DNA of 64,000 nucleotides from Streptomyces paludis (GTDB lineage Bacteria > Actinomycetota > Actinomycetes > Streptomycetales > Streptomycetaceae): NCBI RefSeq assembly GCF_003344965.1, contig NZ_CP031194.1, forward strand, positions 7,998,001-8,062,000, written 5' to 3'. The translations under genes and the position numbers were made by a program. The notes under the pieces were generated by a model. The model saw nothing but the letters and a program-made list of their open reading frames with translations, was not told the DNA's origin and searched no databases. Of the stretch, positions 1 through 7,668 are shown piece after piece (the first letter of the stretch is position 1; each line of letters starts with the position of its first letter).

Positions 1-1501
1 CGTCGCTGTGCAGCGCGCGGGCGAGCAGCAGGCGCTGACGCTGGCCGCCGGAGAGCCGGCGGCCGTGCTCGCCGACCTCGGCCCGGTCGCCCCCGACCAG
101 GTCGAGTACGTCGTCGAGCATCGCGGCCCCGAGCACGGCCGGGTCGCTCTCGCGCCCCTCGCCGACGAGATTGGAGCGCAGTGTGCCGGAGAACACCGCG
201 CCGTGGTGGGGCGGGGCCGCGATCCTGGCCCGCACCGCATCCGGGCCGAGGTCGACGGCGTCGACACCGCCGACCAGGAGTTCGCCGCGGCGGAGCGGGA
301 CGCGGTAGCCGAGCCGGTCGCTCAGCTCCCGGGCGTGCCCGGAGTGGCGCGGGACGACACCGAGGAGTTCACCGGGCCGCAGATCGAGCGGCTCGCCGTG
401 CTCGGGCGGATGCCACCGCAGCGCGCGGCCGGAAACATCGGTGGCGGTGGCGCCGGTGGTGGCCTCGGCGGGGCCGATCAGCGGCGGTTCGTCCAGCAGC
501 TCGCCCAGCCGTCTGGCGGAGGCGCGCTTGTGCGTCCAGTTGGAGGCGAACGTACCGACATGGGCCAGCGAGCCCTGGAGGAACTGGGCGAGTCCGAGGA
601 CGGTGACAAGCTGGCCGACCGTGAGGGCGCCGCCCAGAGCGAGATACCCCGACGCCGTCGAGAGCGCGGCGAGGAACACCCCCGACAGCAGCAGGCTGAG
701 ACTGCCGTACGCCAGGACCGAGCGCGAGGTGGCCACGGCGCCGCGCCGCGACTCCTCGCTCGCCGCGCGGTAGCGGCGGGCGGCCTCCGCCCGGGCGTTC
801 ATGCCGATGACCACCCGGAGCCCGGTGATCATGTCGGTCGCCACCTCGCCGGCCCGCGCCGCCGAACCCTGCTCGGCCAGCCCCCGCGCCTCCAGGGGCA
901 GCGAGATCCGGCGCATCACGACGAGCACGAGCACCGTACTGGCGATGACGCCCAGGCCCAGGGGCACGGAGATGACCAGCAGCGCCGTCGACGCCGTGAG
1001 GATCGCGGTGATGGTCGAGACCTGCTGGACGACGCTCCAGGAGACCCCGGCGACCCGGTAGGTGTCGGACGAGACCAGGGAGAGCGCCTCGCCCGGGCCG
1101 GGCCGGCGGCGCAGGGAGCGCGGGTCCAGCAGCCGGGCCATCACCCGCTGCCGCAGCGCGTGCTCACCGTAGCCGTAGACGTCCACCATGGCCCTCGACG
1201 CCCGCTGGTACGAGAGGGACAGCGCGACGAAGACCGCGCCGAGCACACCGAGCCACCAGAGCAGGGCGGTACGGTCCGAAGGGGCCAGCGCCCGGTCGAT
1301 GATCACACCGATGAGGACCGGGACCAGCGCCTCGCACATCTGATGGACCATGAACGCGAGGGTGACGAGGGCGAGCCGGCGTCCGCGCCCGTCGCGCAGC
1401 AGCGCGAGACGGAACAGCGCCGGGACGGAGTTCGGCCCGGGAACGCCGCCGCGCGCACCGGGACCGCGCCCGCCGGTACGGTCCGCGCCGGTCCGCTTCA
1501 C
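1..1501 (-). CDS. ABC exporter half-transporter (membrane domain fused to a degenerate ATPase domain), 3' end cut by window edge
   Basis: About 500 residues are visible from a GTG start that overlaps the stop of the upstream ATPase gene by four bases. The first ~310 residues hold an exporter-type six-helix membrane domain, followed by an ATP-binding domain. The ABC signature LSGGQRQR is intact near residue 481 and a Q-loop-like PHHGAVFSGTLRSN is present, but where a Walker A motif should be (near residue 372) the sequence reads GVVPRHSGHARELS, with no GxxGxGKS/T. This is the pattern of the non-catalytic half of a heterodimeric exporter, so a canonical partner probably lies just beyond the left edge. 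Being last in a siderophore-uptake operon suggests a role in siderophore export or release, as proposed for IrtAB-type pairs; that role is inference. Confidence 0.85.
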   Translation of the reverse strand, partial: MKRTGADRTGGRGPGARGGVPGPNSVPALFRLALLRDGRGRRLALVTLAFMVHQMCEALVPVLIGVIIDRALAPSDRTALLWWLGVLGAVFVALSLSYQRASRAMVDVYGYGEHALRQRVMARLLDPRSLRRRPGPGEALSLVSSDTYRVAGVSWSVVQQVSTITAILTASTALLVISVPLGLGVIASTVLVLVVMRRISLPLEARGLAEQGSAARAGEVATDMITGLRVVIGMNARAEAARRYRAASEESRRGAVATSRSVLAYGSLSLLLSGVFLAALSTASGYLALGGALTVGQLVTVLGLAQFLQGSLAHVGTFASNWTHKRASARRLGELLDEPPLIGPAEATTGATATDVSGRALRWHPPEHGEPLDLRPGELLGVVPRHSGHARELSDRLGYRVPLRRGELLVGGVDAVDLGPDAVRARIAAPPHHGAVFSGTLRSNLVGEGRESDPAVLGAAMLDDVLDLVGGDRAEVGEHGRRLSGGQRQRLLLARALHSD

Positions 1502-2415
1502 CGGGCCTCCCGCTGCCGGGCCAGGGGGACGACCATGGGCGTGCCGGTGACCGGGTCGGGGACGACCCGGCAGGGCAGATCGAACACCTCCGCCACGAGG
1601 GCGGCGGTCACGACCTCCTCCGGCGGGCCCTCGGCGACGACCCGGCCGTCGCGCATGGCGATGAGATGGGTCGCGTAACGGGCCGCGTGGTTCAGGTCGT
1701 GGAGTACGGCGACGAGGGTGTGCCCGGCGCGGTGCAGATCGGTGAACAGCTCCATGAGATCGATCTGGTGGGCGATGTCGAGGAAGGTGGTCGGTTCGTC
1801 CAGCAGCAGGATCGGGGTCCGCTGGGCGAGGACCATCGCCACCCAGACGCGCTGGCGCTGGCCGCCGGAGAGTTCGTCCACCGGTCTGCCGGACAGCTCG
1901 GTGACGGAGGTGGCCGCCATGGCGTCCCGTACGGCCTTCTCGTCCTCCTCGGTCCACTGGCGCATCAGCTTCTGGTGCGGATGGCGTCCCCGGGCGACCA
2001 GATCGGCGACGGTGATCCCGTCGGGTGCCAGGGAGGTCTGCGGCAGCAGTCCGAGCGTCCGCGCCACCTCCTTGGAGCCGTACCGCGCGATGGATCGGCC
2101 GTCGAGGACGACCTCTCCGGCGCTGGGCCGGAGCAGCCGGGACATGGCGCGCAACAGGGTCGACTTGCCGCAGGCGTTGGGGCCGATGACGACGGTGAAC
2201 GACTGGTCCGGGATCCGTACGTCCAGATGGGCCGAGAGGGGCCGCCGGCCGTAGCCGAGGGACGCGTCGAGCACCTCCAGCCGGGCCGGGACCGGGGTCC
2301 GGGTGCGCGGTGCCGGCTGCGTCGGCTGTGTCGTGGTGGTCACGGGTACTCCTGGCGGGTGGGCGGCGGGGGCGGCGGTCGCCTGTGGGGCGGGCGGGCG
2401 CAGTACGGCGGTCAT
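1498..2415 (-). CDS. Iron-siderophore ABC importer ATP-binding protein (FepC/FhuC type)
   Basis: A cytoplasmic ATPase that would power siderophore import through the two FecCD permeases encoded just upstream. It has Walker A GPNACGKST, the signature LSGGQRQR, Walker B ILLLDEPT and the switch histidine in AVLHDLNHAAR, with the length usual for the family. The start is ambiguous. An ATG at 2415 overlaps the permease stop (ATGA), matching the other junctions of this operon. A GTG at 2343 has a clear AGGAG five bases upstream and would drop an Ala/Pro-rich N-terminal stretch of 24 residues. Its stop overlaps the GTG of the exporter gene. Family assignment is secure; the particular siderophore is unknown. 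Confidence 0.9.
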   Translation of the reverse strand: MTAVLRPPAPQATAAPAAHPPGVPVTTTTQPTQPAPRTRTPVPARLEVLDASLGYGRRPLSAHLDVRIPDQSFTVVIGPNACGKSTLLRAMSRLLRPSAGEVVLDGRSIARYGSKEVARTLGLLPQTSLAPDGITVADLVARGRHPHQKLMRQWTEEDEKAVRDAMAATSVTELSGRPVDELSGGQRQRVWVAMVLAQRTPILLLDEPTTFLDIAHQIDLMELFTDLHRAGHTLVAVLHDLNHAARYATHLIAMRDGRVVAEGPPEEVVTAALVAEVFDLPCRVVPDPVTGTPMVVPLARQREAR

Positions 2416-3491
2416 CCGCGGCGCCCCGCGTACTGGCGGGCGAGCAGCCAGGCCAGATAGGCCCCGCCGACGCACACGGTGACGACCCCCACGGGCAGGT
2501 CGACGCGCTGGGCGATGAAGTCGGCGCCGACCAGGACCGCGGCGCCGGTCAGCGCCGCCGGGACGATCCGTACCGTGGTGGAGGCGCGGGTCAGCCGCTG
2601 GGCGATCTGCGGCGCGGCGAGCGCGATGAAGGAGATCGGGCCGACCGCCGCGGTCACCAGCGCGGTGAGCGCGACCCCGACGAGCGTGGCCGCGAGCCGT
2701 GCGCGCTGCGCGCCGACCCCGAGGGCCACGGCCGCGTCGTCGCCCAGCTCCAGATGGACCAGGGGCCGTGACACGAACGCCGAGCAGAGCAGCAGTACGG
2801 CGAAGACGACCGCCGCCGGCCGCAGCTGCTCGAAGCCGAGCCCGCTGAGGGAACCGGCTCCCCAGGTCGCGGCGAGCATCGCCTGCTGAGGGCTGACGGA
2901 GAGAAGCAGCATCGAGGTGAAGGAGCTGAGGAACGCGCCGACGGCGATCCCGACGATGATGAGCCGGAAGGGGGCCAGCCCGTTCCGGTAGGCGAGCAGA
3001 TACACCAGCAGCGCGGTGAGCGCCCCGCCGATCAGCGAACCCGAGGCGACCGCCAGGTAGTTGGCGGAGCCGAGCAGCAGCATCACCACACTCGCGCCCG
3101 CGTACGACCCGGAGGCGAAGCCGATCACGTCGGGCGACCCCAGCGGGTTCCTGGTGAGGGACTGGAAGAGCGCGCCGCTGATGGCGAGCGCCGCTCCGCA
3201 GATGACCGCGAACAGCAGCCGGGGCAGCCGCCACTCCACGACGACCAGCCGGGTACGGGAGTCGGCGTCCGGGTCGAAGAGGGCGGACAACACCTGCGCC
3301 GGGGTGAGCGAGATGGACCCGGTGGCCAGGGTGAGGATGCCGAGGGCGGCCACGGTGGCGGCCAGGACGGCGCAGACGAGGACGGACCGCCGGTCGACGC
3401 GCAGGGCCATGCCGGCCCGCCGCCAGGTCCAGACGGGCCGCCCGAAGTCGACCCGGTCCGGTGCGGGCCGCTTCGTCGTTACGGTCGTCAC
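2412..3491 (-). CDS. FecCD-family siderophore ABC permease (second)
   Basis: A 359-residue integral membrane protein with about nine or ten hydrophobic segments, and the family's conserved N-terminal region RLPRLLFAVICGAALAISG followed by QSLTRNPLGSPDVIGF. It forms the transmembrane channel of a BtuCD-type importer, normally as a heterodimer with the permease encoded immediately upstream. The GTG start overlaps the stop of that gene (GTGA), so the two are almost certainly translationally coupled. A polar, basic stretch of about 40 residues precedes the first membrane span. Substrate cannot be read from the permease; the neighbouring iron box points to ferric siderophores. Confidence 0.92.
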   Translation of the reverse strand: MTTVTTKRPAPDRVDFGRPVWTWRRAGMALRVDRRSVLVCAVLAATVAALGILTLATGSISLTPAQVLSALFDPDADSRTRLVVVEWRLPRLLFAVICGAALAISGALFQSLTRNPLGSPDVIGFASGSYAGASVVMLLLGSANYLAVASGSLIGGALTALLVYLLAYRNGLAPFRLIIVGIAVGAFLSSFTSMLLLSVSPQQAMLAATWGAGSLSGLGFEQLRPAAVVFAVLLLCSAFVSRPLVHLELGDDAAVALGVGAQRARLAATLVGVALTALVTAAVGPISFIALAAPQIAQRLTRASTTVRIVPAALTGAAVLVGADFIAQRVDLPVGVVTVCVGGAYLAWLLARQYAGRRG

Positions 3492-4570
3492 AGCGCGCTC
3501 ACCTTCCGGCGCCGGACGAGCGCGACGAGTACGGGTGCGCCGACGAGCGAGGTGACGAGCCCGACCCGCATCTCGCCGGAGGGCAGGATCACCCGTCCGA
3601 TGATGTCGGCGGCCAGCAGGAACGCGGGCGCGACGACGACCGTGACGGCCAGGATCCAGCGCTGGTCGGGTCCCACGAACCAGCGGACGATGTGCGGCAC
3701 CATCAGCCCGACGAACGAGATCGGACCGGCGACGGCGACCGCGGTCCCGGCCAGCAGGGTGACGGCGAGGACCAGCACCACCCGGGTCAGGGCGAGCCGG
3801 GTGCCCAGCGACCTGGCGAGATCGTCGCCCAGCGCCAGGGCGTTGAGCGAGCCCGCGCTGCACAGCCCGAGGACCAGCCCGGCGCCGATCAGGGGCAGGG
3901 CGACGGGGAGGATGTCGAGCGAGCGGCCGCCGATGGAGCCGACTCCCCAGAACCGCATGACGTCGAAGGTGGTCGTGTTCTTGAGCGCCATGGCGGAGGT
4001 GAAGCCGCCGCACACGGCCGTGAACGCGACGCCCGCGAGAGTGAGTTTCACCGGGCTGCCCCGGTCGGCGCCGATCGAGCCGAGCGTGTAGACGAGCACG
4101 GTGAGCCCGAAGGCCCCCGCCAGCGCGAACCAGATGAACTGGCCGGCGCCGGTGTACCCGAGCACGGCGACGGCGAACGTCACCGCCAGGCTCGCCCCCG
4201 CGTTCACCCCGAGAATGCCCGGATCGGCCAGGGGGTTACGGGTGAACGCCTGGATCAGCGCGCCGCTGAGGCCCAGGGCCGCGCCGACGATCAGCCCGAT
4301 CACCGTGCGCGGCACCCGCAGTTCGCGCACCATCACATGCTCGTCGGAGTCGTCGAAGCGCAGCAGCGCGTCCCACACCGTGCCGGGAGCGATGGCGCGG
4401 GCGCCGACCATCACACTGAGGACGGCGACGACGAGCAGCAGCCCGATCGCGGCCAGCAGGATCAGCGGGCGCCGCCGGCCGGGCCGGGCCGGTCCCGCGC
4501 CGCGGCGCGGGACCGGCACATCGTGCTCCGTACCGGTGGTGAGGTCACCCGTGGGTGGGGCGGTCGTCAT
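3488..4570 (-). CDS. FecCD-family siderophore ABC permease (first)
   Basis: A 360-residue FecCD-type permease with a short proline-rich cytoplasmic N-terminus, then repeated hydrophobic helices. It shows the family hallmark LRVPRTVIGLIVGAALGLSG and AFTRNPLADPGILGVNAG. It pairs with the next permease to make the membrane pore for siderophore uptake. The ATG is preceded by AAGGA at a suitable distance, and the gene lies 47 bases after the binding-protein gene, so it is the second gene of the operon. Its stop overlaps the next start by four bases. Confidence 0.93.
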   Translation of the reverse strand: MTTAPPTGDLTTGTEHDVPVPRRGAGPARPGRRRPLILLAAIGLLLVVAVLSVMVGARAIAPGTVWDALLRFDDSDEHVMVRELRVPRTVIGLIVGAALGLSGALIQAFTRNPLADPGILGVNAGASLAVTFAVAVLGYTGAGQFIWFALAGAFGLTVLVYTLGSIGADRGSPVKLTLAGVAFTAVCGGFTSAMALKNTTTFDVMRFWGVGSIGGRSLDILPVALPLIGAGLVLGLCSAGSLNALALGDDLARSLGTRLALTRVVLVLAVTLLAGTAVAVAGPISFVGLMVPHIVRWFVGPDQRWILAVTVVVAPAFLLAADIIGRVILPSGEMRVGLVTSLVGAPVLVALVRRRKVSAL

Positions 4571-4617
4571 GGTTGTCCTTGGGAGAGGGCGTCACCTGGG
4601 GGAGCGGCGGACGGCGT

Positions 4618-5715
4618 TCAGGAGCCCGCGCCGGTGCTGCCCTTGCCCGCGACGGCGTCGGCGAGCATCGGGACGTAGCGCTCCAGCGCCCAGGGGATGG
4701 AGAGCACCGAAGGCCCGCTGGTGGCCATGCCCAGCGTCGCGTCCGGCACGAACGCGTAGTTCTTCCCGGCGATCGGCTTCCAGCGCGAGAACAGCGGGTC
4801 CTTGAGGGAGTACGAGACCTCCTCGGCGCCGTTGGCCCAGCCGACGAAGATATCGGCGTCGATCGTGTCGAGCTTCTCCAGACTGACCCCGCCGTACCAG
4901 TTGGTGCCCTTGGCGGTGGACGCGATCGTCTTCATCGACGGGGTGTTCTTGAAGCCCATCTCGGTCAGCAGCCGGACGCGGGCGTCGTAGTTGAGATACA
5001 GACCCAGCTCCGTCGATCCCTTGGAGAGGGCGAGCCCGTAGGTGAAGGTCTTGTCCTTGAACTCCGGGTGGTCCTCGGTCACCGAGGCCAGTTGGCCCTC
5101 GACGTCGGTGACGAGGCTCTCGGCCTTCTCCGTCTCACCCAGCGCCGTGCCGATCGTGCGGGTCATCTCCTGCCAGGTCCCCCCGTCCCAGGGCTTGTTC
5201 AGATACGGGATGGTGGGCGCGATCTCGGTGAGACGCTTGTAGTCGACATCGGAGATGCCGGAGTACAGGCCGACGATCAGGTCCGGCTCCAGCGAGAGGA
5301 TCTGCTCGAAGTCGATCTCGCCCGCGTCACCGTAGTTCAGCGTCTCGGGCAGCGGCCCGCCGAGCTTCTCGACCGTGCTGCGGAACCAGGGGGTGTAGCC
5401 CTGCTTGTCGCCGCCCCACTGCTCGTCGACGCCGACCGGGACCGTGCCCAGCGCCGCGACCACGTCCAGCGACATCCAGCTGACGGCGACGACGCGCCGG
5501 GGCTTCTTCTCGATCGTCGTCGTCCCGTGGCCGTGCTTGATGCTCACGGGGAACGCGCCCGGAGCGGCACTGGCCTTCTCCTTCGCCTTCGCCGCGCCCG
5601 CCGGTTCGGACGAGCCGCTTCCGCAGCCCGCCAGTACGACGACGGCCGCGACCGCCAGCGCCACGAGACGCGCCACGGCGCCCGGTCCGCGTCCGGCCGG
5701 GATGGATATGGACAT
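4618..5715 (-). CDS. Iron-siderophore ABC transporter substrate-binding lipoprotein
   Basis: First gene of the siderophore-uptake operon. The 365-residue product begins with a basic stretch, a hydrophobic segment and the lipobox LAGC with the lipidated cysteine at residue 31, so it should be tethered outside the membrane. The body matches the class III (FhuD/FepB-like) binding fold, with features such as RRVVAVSWMSLDVVAALG and LEPDLIVGLYSG. The ATG at 5715 was chosen over longer in-frame extensions because it has GAGGAG six bases upstream and leads straight into the signal peptide. An iron box lies about 100 bases upstream, so expression should rise when iron is scarce. Confidence 0.93.
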   Translation of the reverse strand: MSISIPAGRGPGAVARLVALAVAAVVVLAGCGSGSSEPAGAAKAKEKASAAPGAFPVSIKHGHGTTTIEKKPRRVVAVSWMSLDVVAALGTVPVGVDEQWGGDKQGYTPWFRSTVEKLGGPLPETLNYGDAGEIDFEQILSLEPDLIVGLYSGISDVDYKRLTEIAPTIPYLNKPWDGGTWQEMTRTIGTALGETEKAESLVTDVEGQLASVTEDHPEFKDKTFTYGLALSKGSTELGLYLNYDARVRLLTEMGFKNTPSMKTIASTAKGTNWYGGVSLEKLDTIDADIFVGWANGAEEVSYSLKDPLFSRWKPIAGKNYAFVPDATLGMATSGPSVLSIPWALERYVPMLADAVAGKGSTGAGS

Positions 5716-5818
5716 GCTTCTCCTCGGATCGTGCGCACACCGCGAGGGCGCGGCGGCGGCTGGGGCGGCGGGGCGACCGGGGCGGGGCCGATACGTACAC
5801 GCTCGACCCACGCTCAAC

Positions 5819-5837
5819 TTAGGTAACCCTCACCTGA
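5819..5837 (-). promoter_or_regulatory. Iron box (DmdR/IdeR-type operator) upstream of the siderophore operon
   Basis: The 19-mer TTAGGTAACCCTCACCTGA matches the actinobacterial iron-box pattern TTAGGTTAGGCTCACCTAA at 15 of 19 positions and is an interrupted palindrome. It lies about 100 bp before the lipoprotein start. The sequence is seen directly; control by an iron-loaded DtxR-family repressor follows from the known consensus. Confidence 0.8.
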
Positions 5838-5939
5838 ATGAACGCTAAGGAACCGGGCCCTCGCCGGGGGATGCGTACGGGCCACGATGTGTCGAGATCT
5901 GGCCACACCCCGGAGCGCTGGCGCTGTGTGCTGCGGGTA

Positions 5940-6791
5940 TCAGCGGCCGGCGGGCGCCGGCACCGTCTGTTCGCGCAGGTACTCGGTCGGGCTGACGCCG
6001 GTCACCCGGCGGAAGGCGGCGGAGAACGCGCTCGTCGTGGAGTAGCCGCAGCGGTGCGCGATCAGATTGACCGGACACCCCTGCGCCAGCAGCGTCGTCG
6101 CCGCCGACATCCGTACGAGCGCGCGCCACCGCGCGAAGGACATACCGACATCGCGGCCGAACGCCCGGGTGACGGTCCGTACGCTCAGCGCGTGCCGCGC
6201 CGCCCACGCCTCCAGCGAGAGATCGCTCTCCGGATCGCGCATCACATCATCGGCCAGCGACCGGATCCGCCCGTCCTCGGGTACGGGCACATCGATGGCG
6301 GGATGCGGATCCTCCTCCAGCAGCTCGATGACAACGCGCTGGGTCCGCAGCCGCAGATCGTCGGGCATGGCGGTGGAGTCGAGGTGGAGCAGCATCTCCT
6401 GGAGCGCGCGCCGCACCCGCAGCGGACGCGGGGTGGACCAGTGCGGTGGAATCGCCGCCCTGGTCACATAGGTGTAGCAGCTCACACTCCCCGGATCGGA
6501 CGACGCGTCGTGCGGAGTGCCGGGCGGCAGCCAGATCCCCTGCCCGGGGACGAGCCGGCGCACGGTGTGACGGGTGTGCAGCGTCAGTGAACCGTGGTGC
6601 GGCCAGACCAGGAGACCGTCGGAGTGGGTGTGCACACCGGTGGTGACGGGCACCGCGGGCGGGGCGTAGACGGCGGTGGTGAGCAGATAGGGGGCGGACA
6701 CCTCGGCGCCGCCCGCCGACGGCTCGTCCCATCGGAGCGCGCCCGCCGCGGGTACCTCGCCGTAGGTGCGTTCCGGGACTGTGGCCAGCAT
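5940..6791 (-). CDS. AraC-family transcriptional regulator with N-terminal cupin-like domain
   Basis: A 283-residue regulator. The N-terminal half (about 40-130) is a cupin-like sensor with HTHSDGLLVWPHHG and LPPGTPHDA. The C-terminal ~100 residues hold two helix-turn-helix units typical of AraC/XylS proteins, ending with CGYSTTSAFSAAFRRVTGVSPTEYL. Its position next to the siderophore operon and its own iron box suggest that it tunes siderophore uptake in response to iron or a bound siderophore; the ligand is unknown. The ATG lies only four bases past the iron box and has no Shine-Dalgarno. A TAACCT hexamer ends six bases before it, so the mRNA may be leaderless. Confidence 0.9.
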   Translation of the reverse strand: MLATVPERTYGEVPAAGALRWDEPSAGGAEVSAPYLLTTAVYAPPAVPVTTGVHTHSDGLLVWPHHGSLTLHTRHTVRRLVPGQGIWLPPGTPHDASSDPGSVSCYTYVTRAAIPPHWSTPRPLRVRRALQEMLLHLDSTAMPDDLRLRTQRVVIELLEEDPHPAIDVPVPEDGRIRSLADDVMRDPESDLSLEAWAARHALSVRTVTRAFGRDVGMSFARWRALVRMSAATTLLAQGCPVNLIAHRCGYSTTSAFSAAFRRVTGVSPTEYLREQTVPAPAGR

Positions 6792-6795
6792 GAAA

Positions 6796-6814
6796 TTAGG
6801 TTACCCTAACCTCC
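6796..6814 (-). promoter_or_regulatory. Iron box overlapping the start region of the AraC-type gene
   Basis: TTAGGTTACCCTAACCTCC, whose core AGGTTANNCTAACCT is a strong dyad matching the DmdR/IdeR iron-box pattern. It ends four bases before the ATG of the AraC-family gene, so a bound repressor would cover the promoter and the start of transcription. Confidence 0.82.
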
Positions 6815-6894
6815 CGTCCGGCCCCGGAGCGGCGGCGTCCCGCTCGCGGACGGGGAACTGTTCCGCGAAGCCCCGGAGCACTGCGCCGAAGGGC

Positions 6895-7668
6895 TCACAG
6901 CCCGAGATAGATCCGGCGCACCCGGACATCCCGGCTGAGTTCCCCGGAGGTTCCGGTCATGGCGACGGCGCCGTTCTCCATCACCAGACAGTGACTCGTC
7001 GCGCCGAAGGTGAGTGTGGCGTTCTGCTCCACGAGGAGCAGGCTCATCCCCTCCTCCCGCAGCCGCGTCAGCGCGCTCAGGATCTCGCCGACCAGCTTGG
7101 GGGAGAGCCCCATCGAGGGTTCGTCGAGCAGCAGGATGCGCGGCCGGGACATCAGGGCGCGGCCGATGGAGAGCATCTGCTGCTGCCCGCCGGACAGCGC
7201 GCCGGCCAGCCGCTGCCCCATCTCGCCCAGCACCGGGAAGAGCTGGTGCACCTCGGCCAGCGTGGCGCGGGTCCCGGCGTCCCAGCGGCGGGCGTACGCG
7301 CCGAGCAGCAGGTTCTTCTCCACGGTCAGACCGGGGAACACATGCCGGCCCTCCGGTACGTAGCCGATGCCGTGCCGCACCATGTCGCGGGCCCGCACCC
7401 GGGTCAGGTCGAGCCCGCCCAGTGTGATGCTTCCGCCGCCGCGCGGTACCAGCCCCATCAGCGCTTTGAGGGTGGACGTCTTGCCCGCGCCGTTGGCGCC
7501 GATGATGCCCACGGACTCCCCGGGCCCCACGCTGAAGCTGATCGAACCGACCGCGCGGACCCCGCCGTAGCGCACGGACAGATCGTCGACGGTGAGGGTG
7601 GCCGCGGAGCCGGGGGTGGCGGCGGGAGCGGCCGGTCGCCGGAAGGGAAACGTCCTCGTCGTTCTCAC
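6895..7668 (-). CDS. LivF-type ABC transporter ATP-binding protein
   Basis: A 257-residue cytoplasmic ATPase of the LIV (branched-chain amino acid / amide) importer family. Walker A GANGAGKT lies at 57-64, signature LSGGQQQM near 158 and Walker B ILLLDEPSMG after it. VEQNA in the H-loop region is typical of LivF. It is the last gene of the importer operon. The GTG start overlaps the stop of the LivM-LivG fusion by four bases and has AAGGAG upstream. It would form a heterodimer with the ATPase half of that fusion. The family covers amino acids, amides, urea and aromatic or short-chain acids; the enzymes in this operon suggest an organic acid rather than an amino acid. Confidence 0.92.
   Translation of the reverse strand: MRTTRTFPFRRPAAPAATPGSAATLTVDDLSVRYGGVRAVGSISFSVGPGESVGIIGANGAGKTSTLKALMGLVPRGGGSITLGGLDLTRVRARDMVRHGIGYVPEGRHVFPGLTVEKNLLLGAYARRWDAGTRATLAEVHQLFPVLGEMGQRLAGALSGGQQQMLSIGRALMSRPRILLLDEPSMGLSPKLVGEILSALTRLREEGMSLLLVEQNATLTFGATSHCLVMENGAVAMTGTSGELSRDVRVRRIYLGL

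Noticed and set aside
8..1678. 556-codon plus-strand open frame
   Set aside because: Antisense shadow of the ABC exporter and ATPase genes; composition is Arg/Gly/Asp-rich noise, while the minus strand shows ABC motifs.
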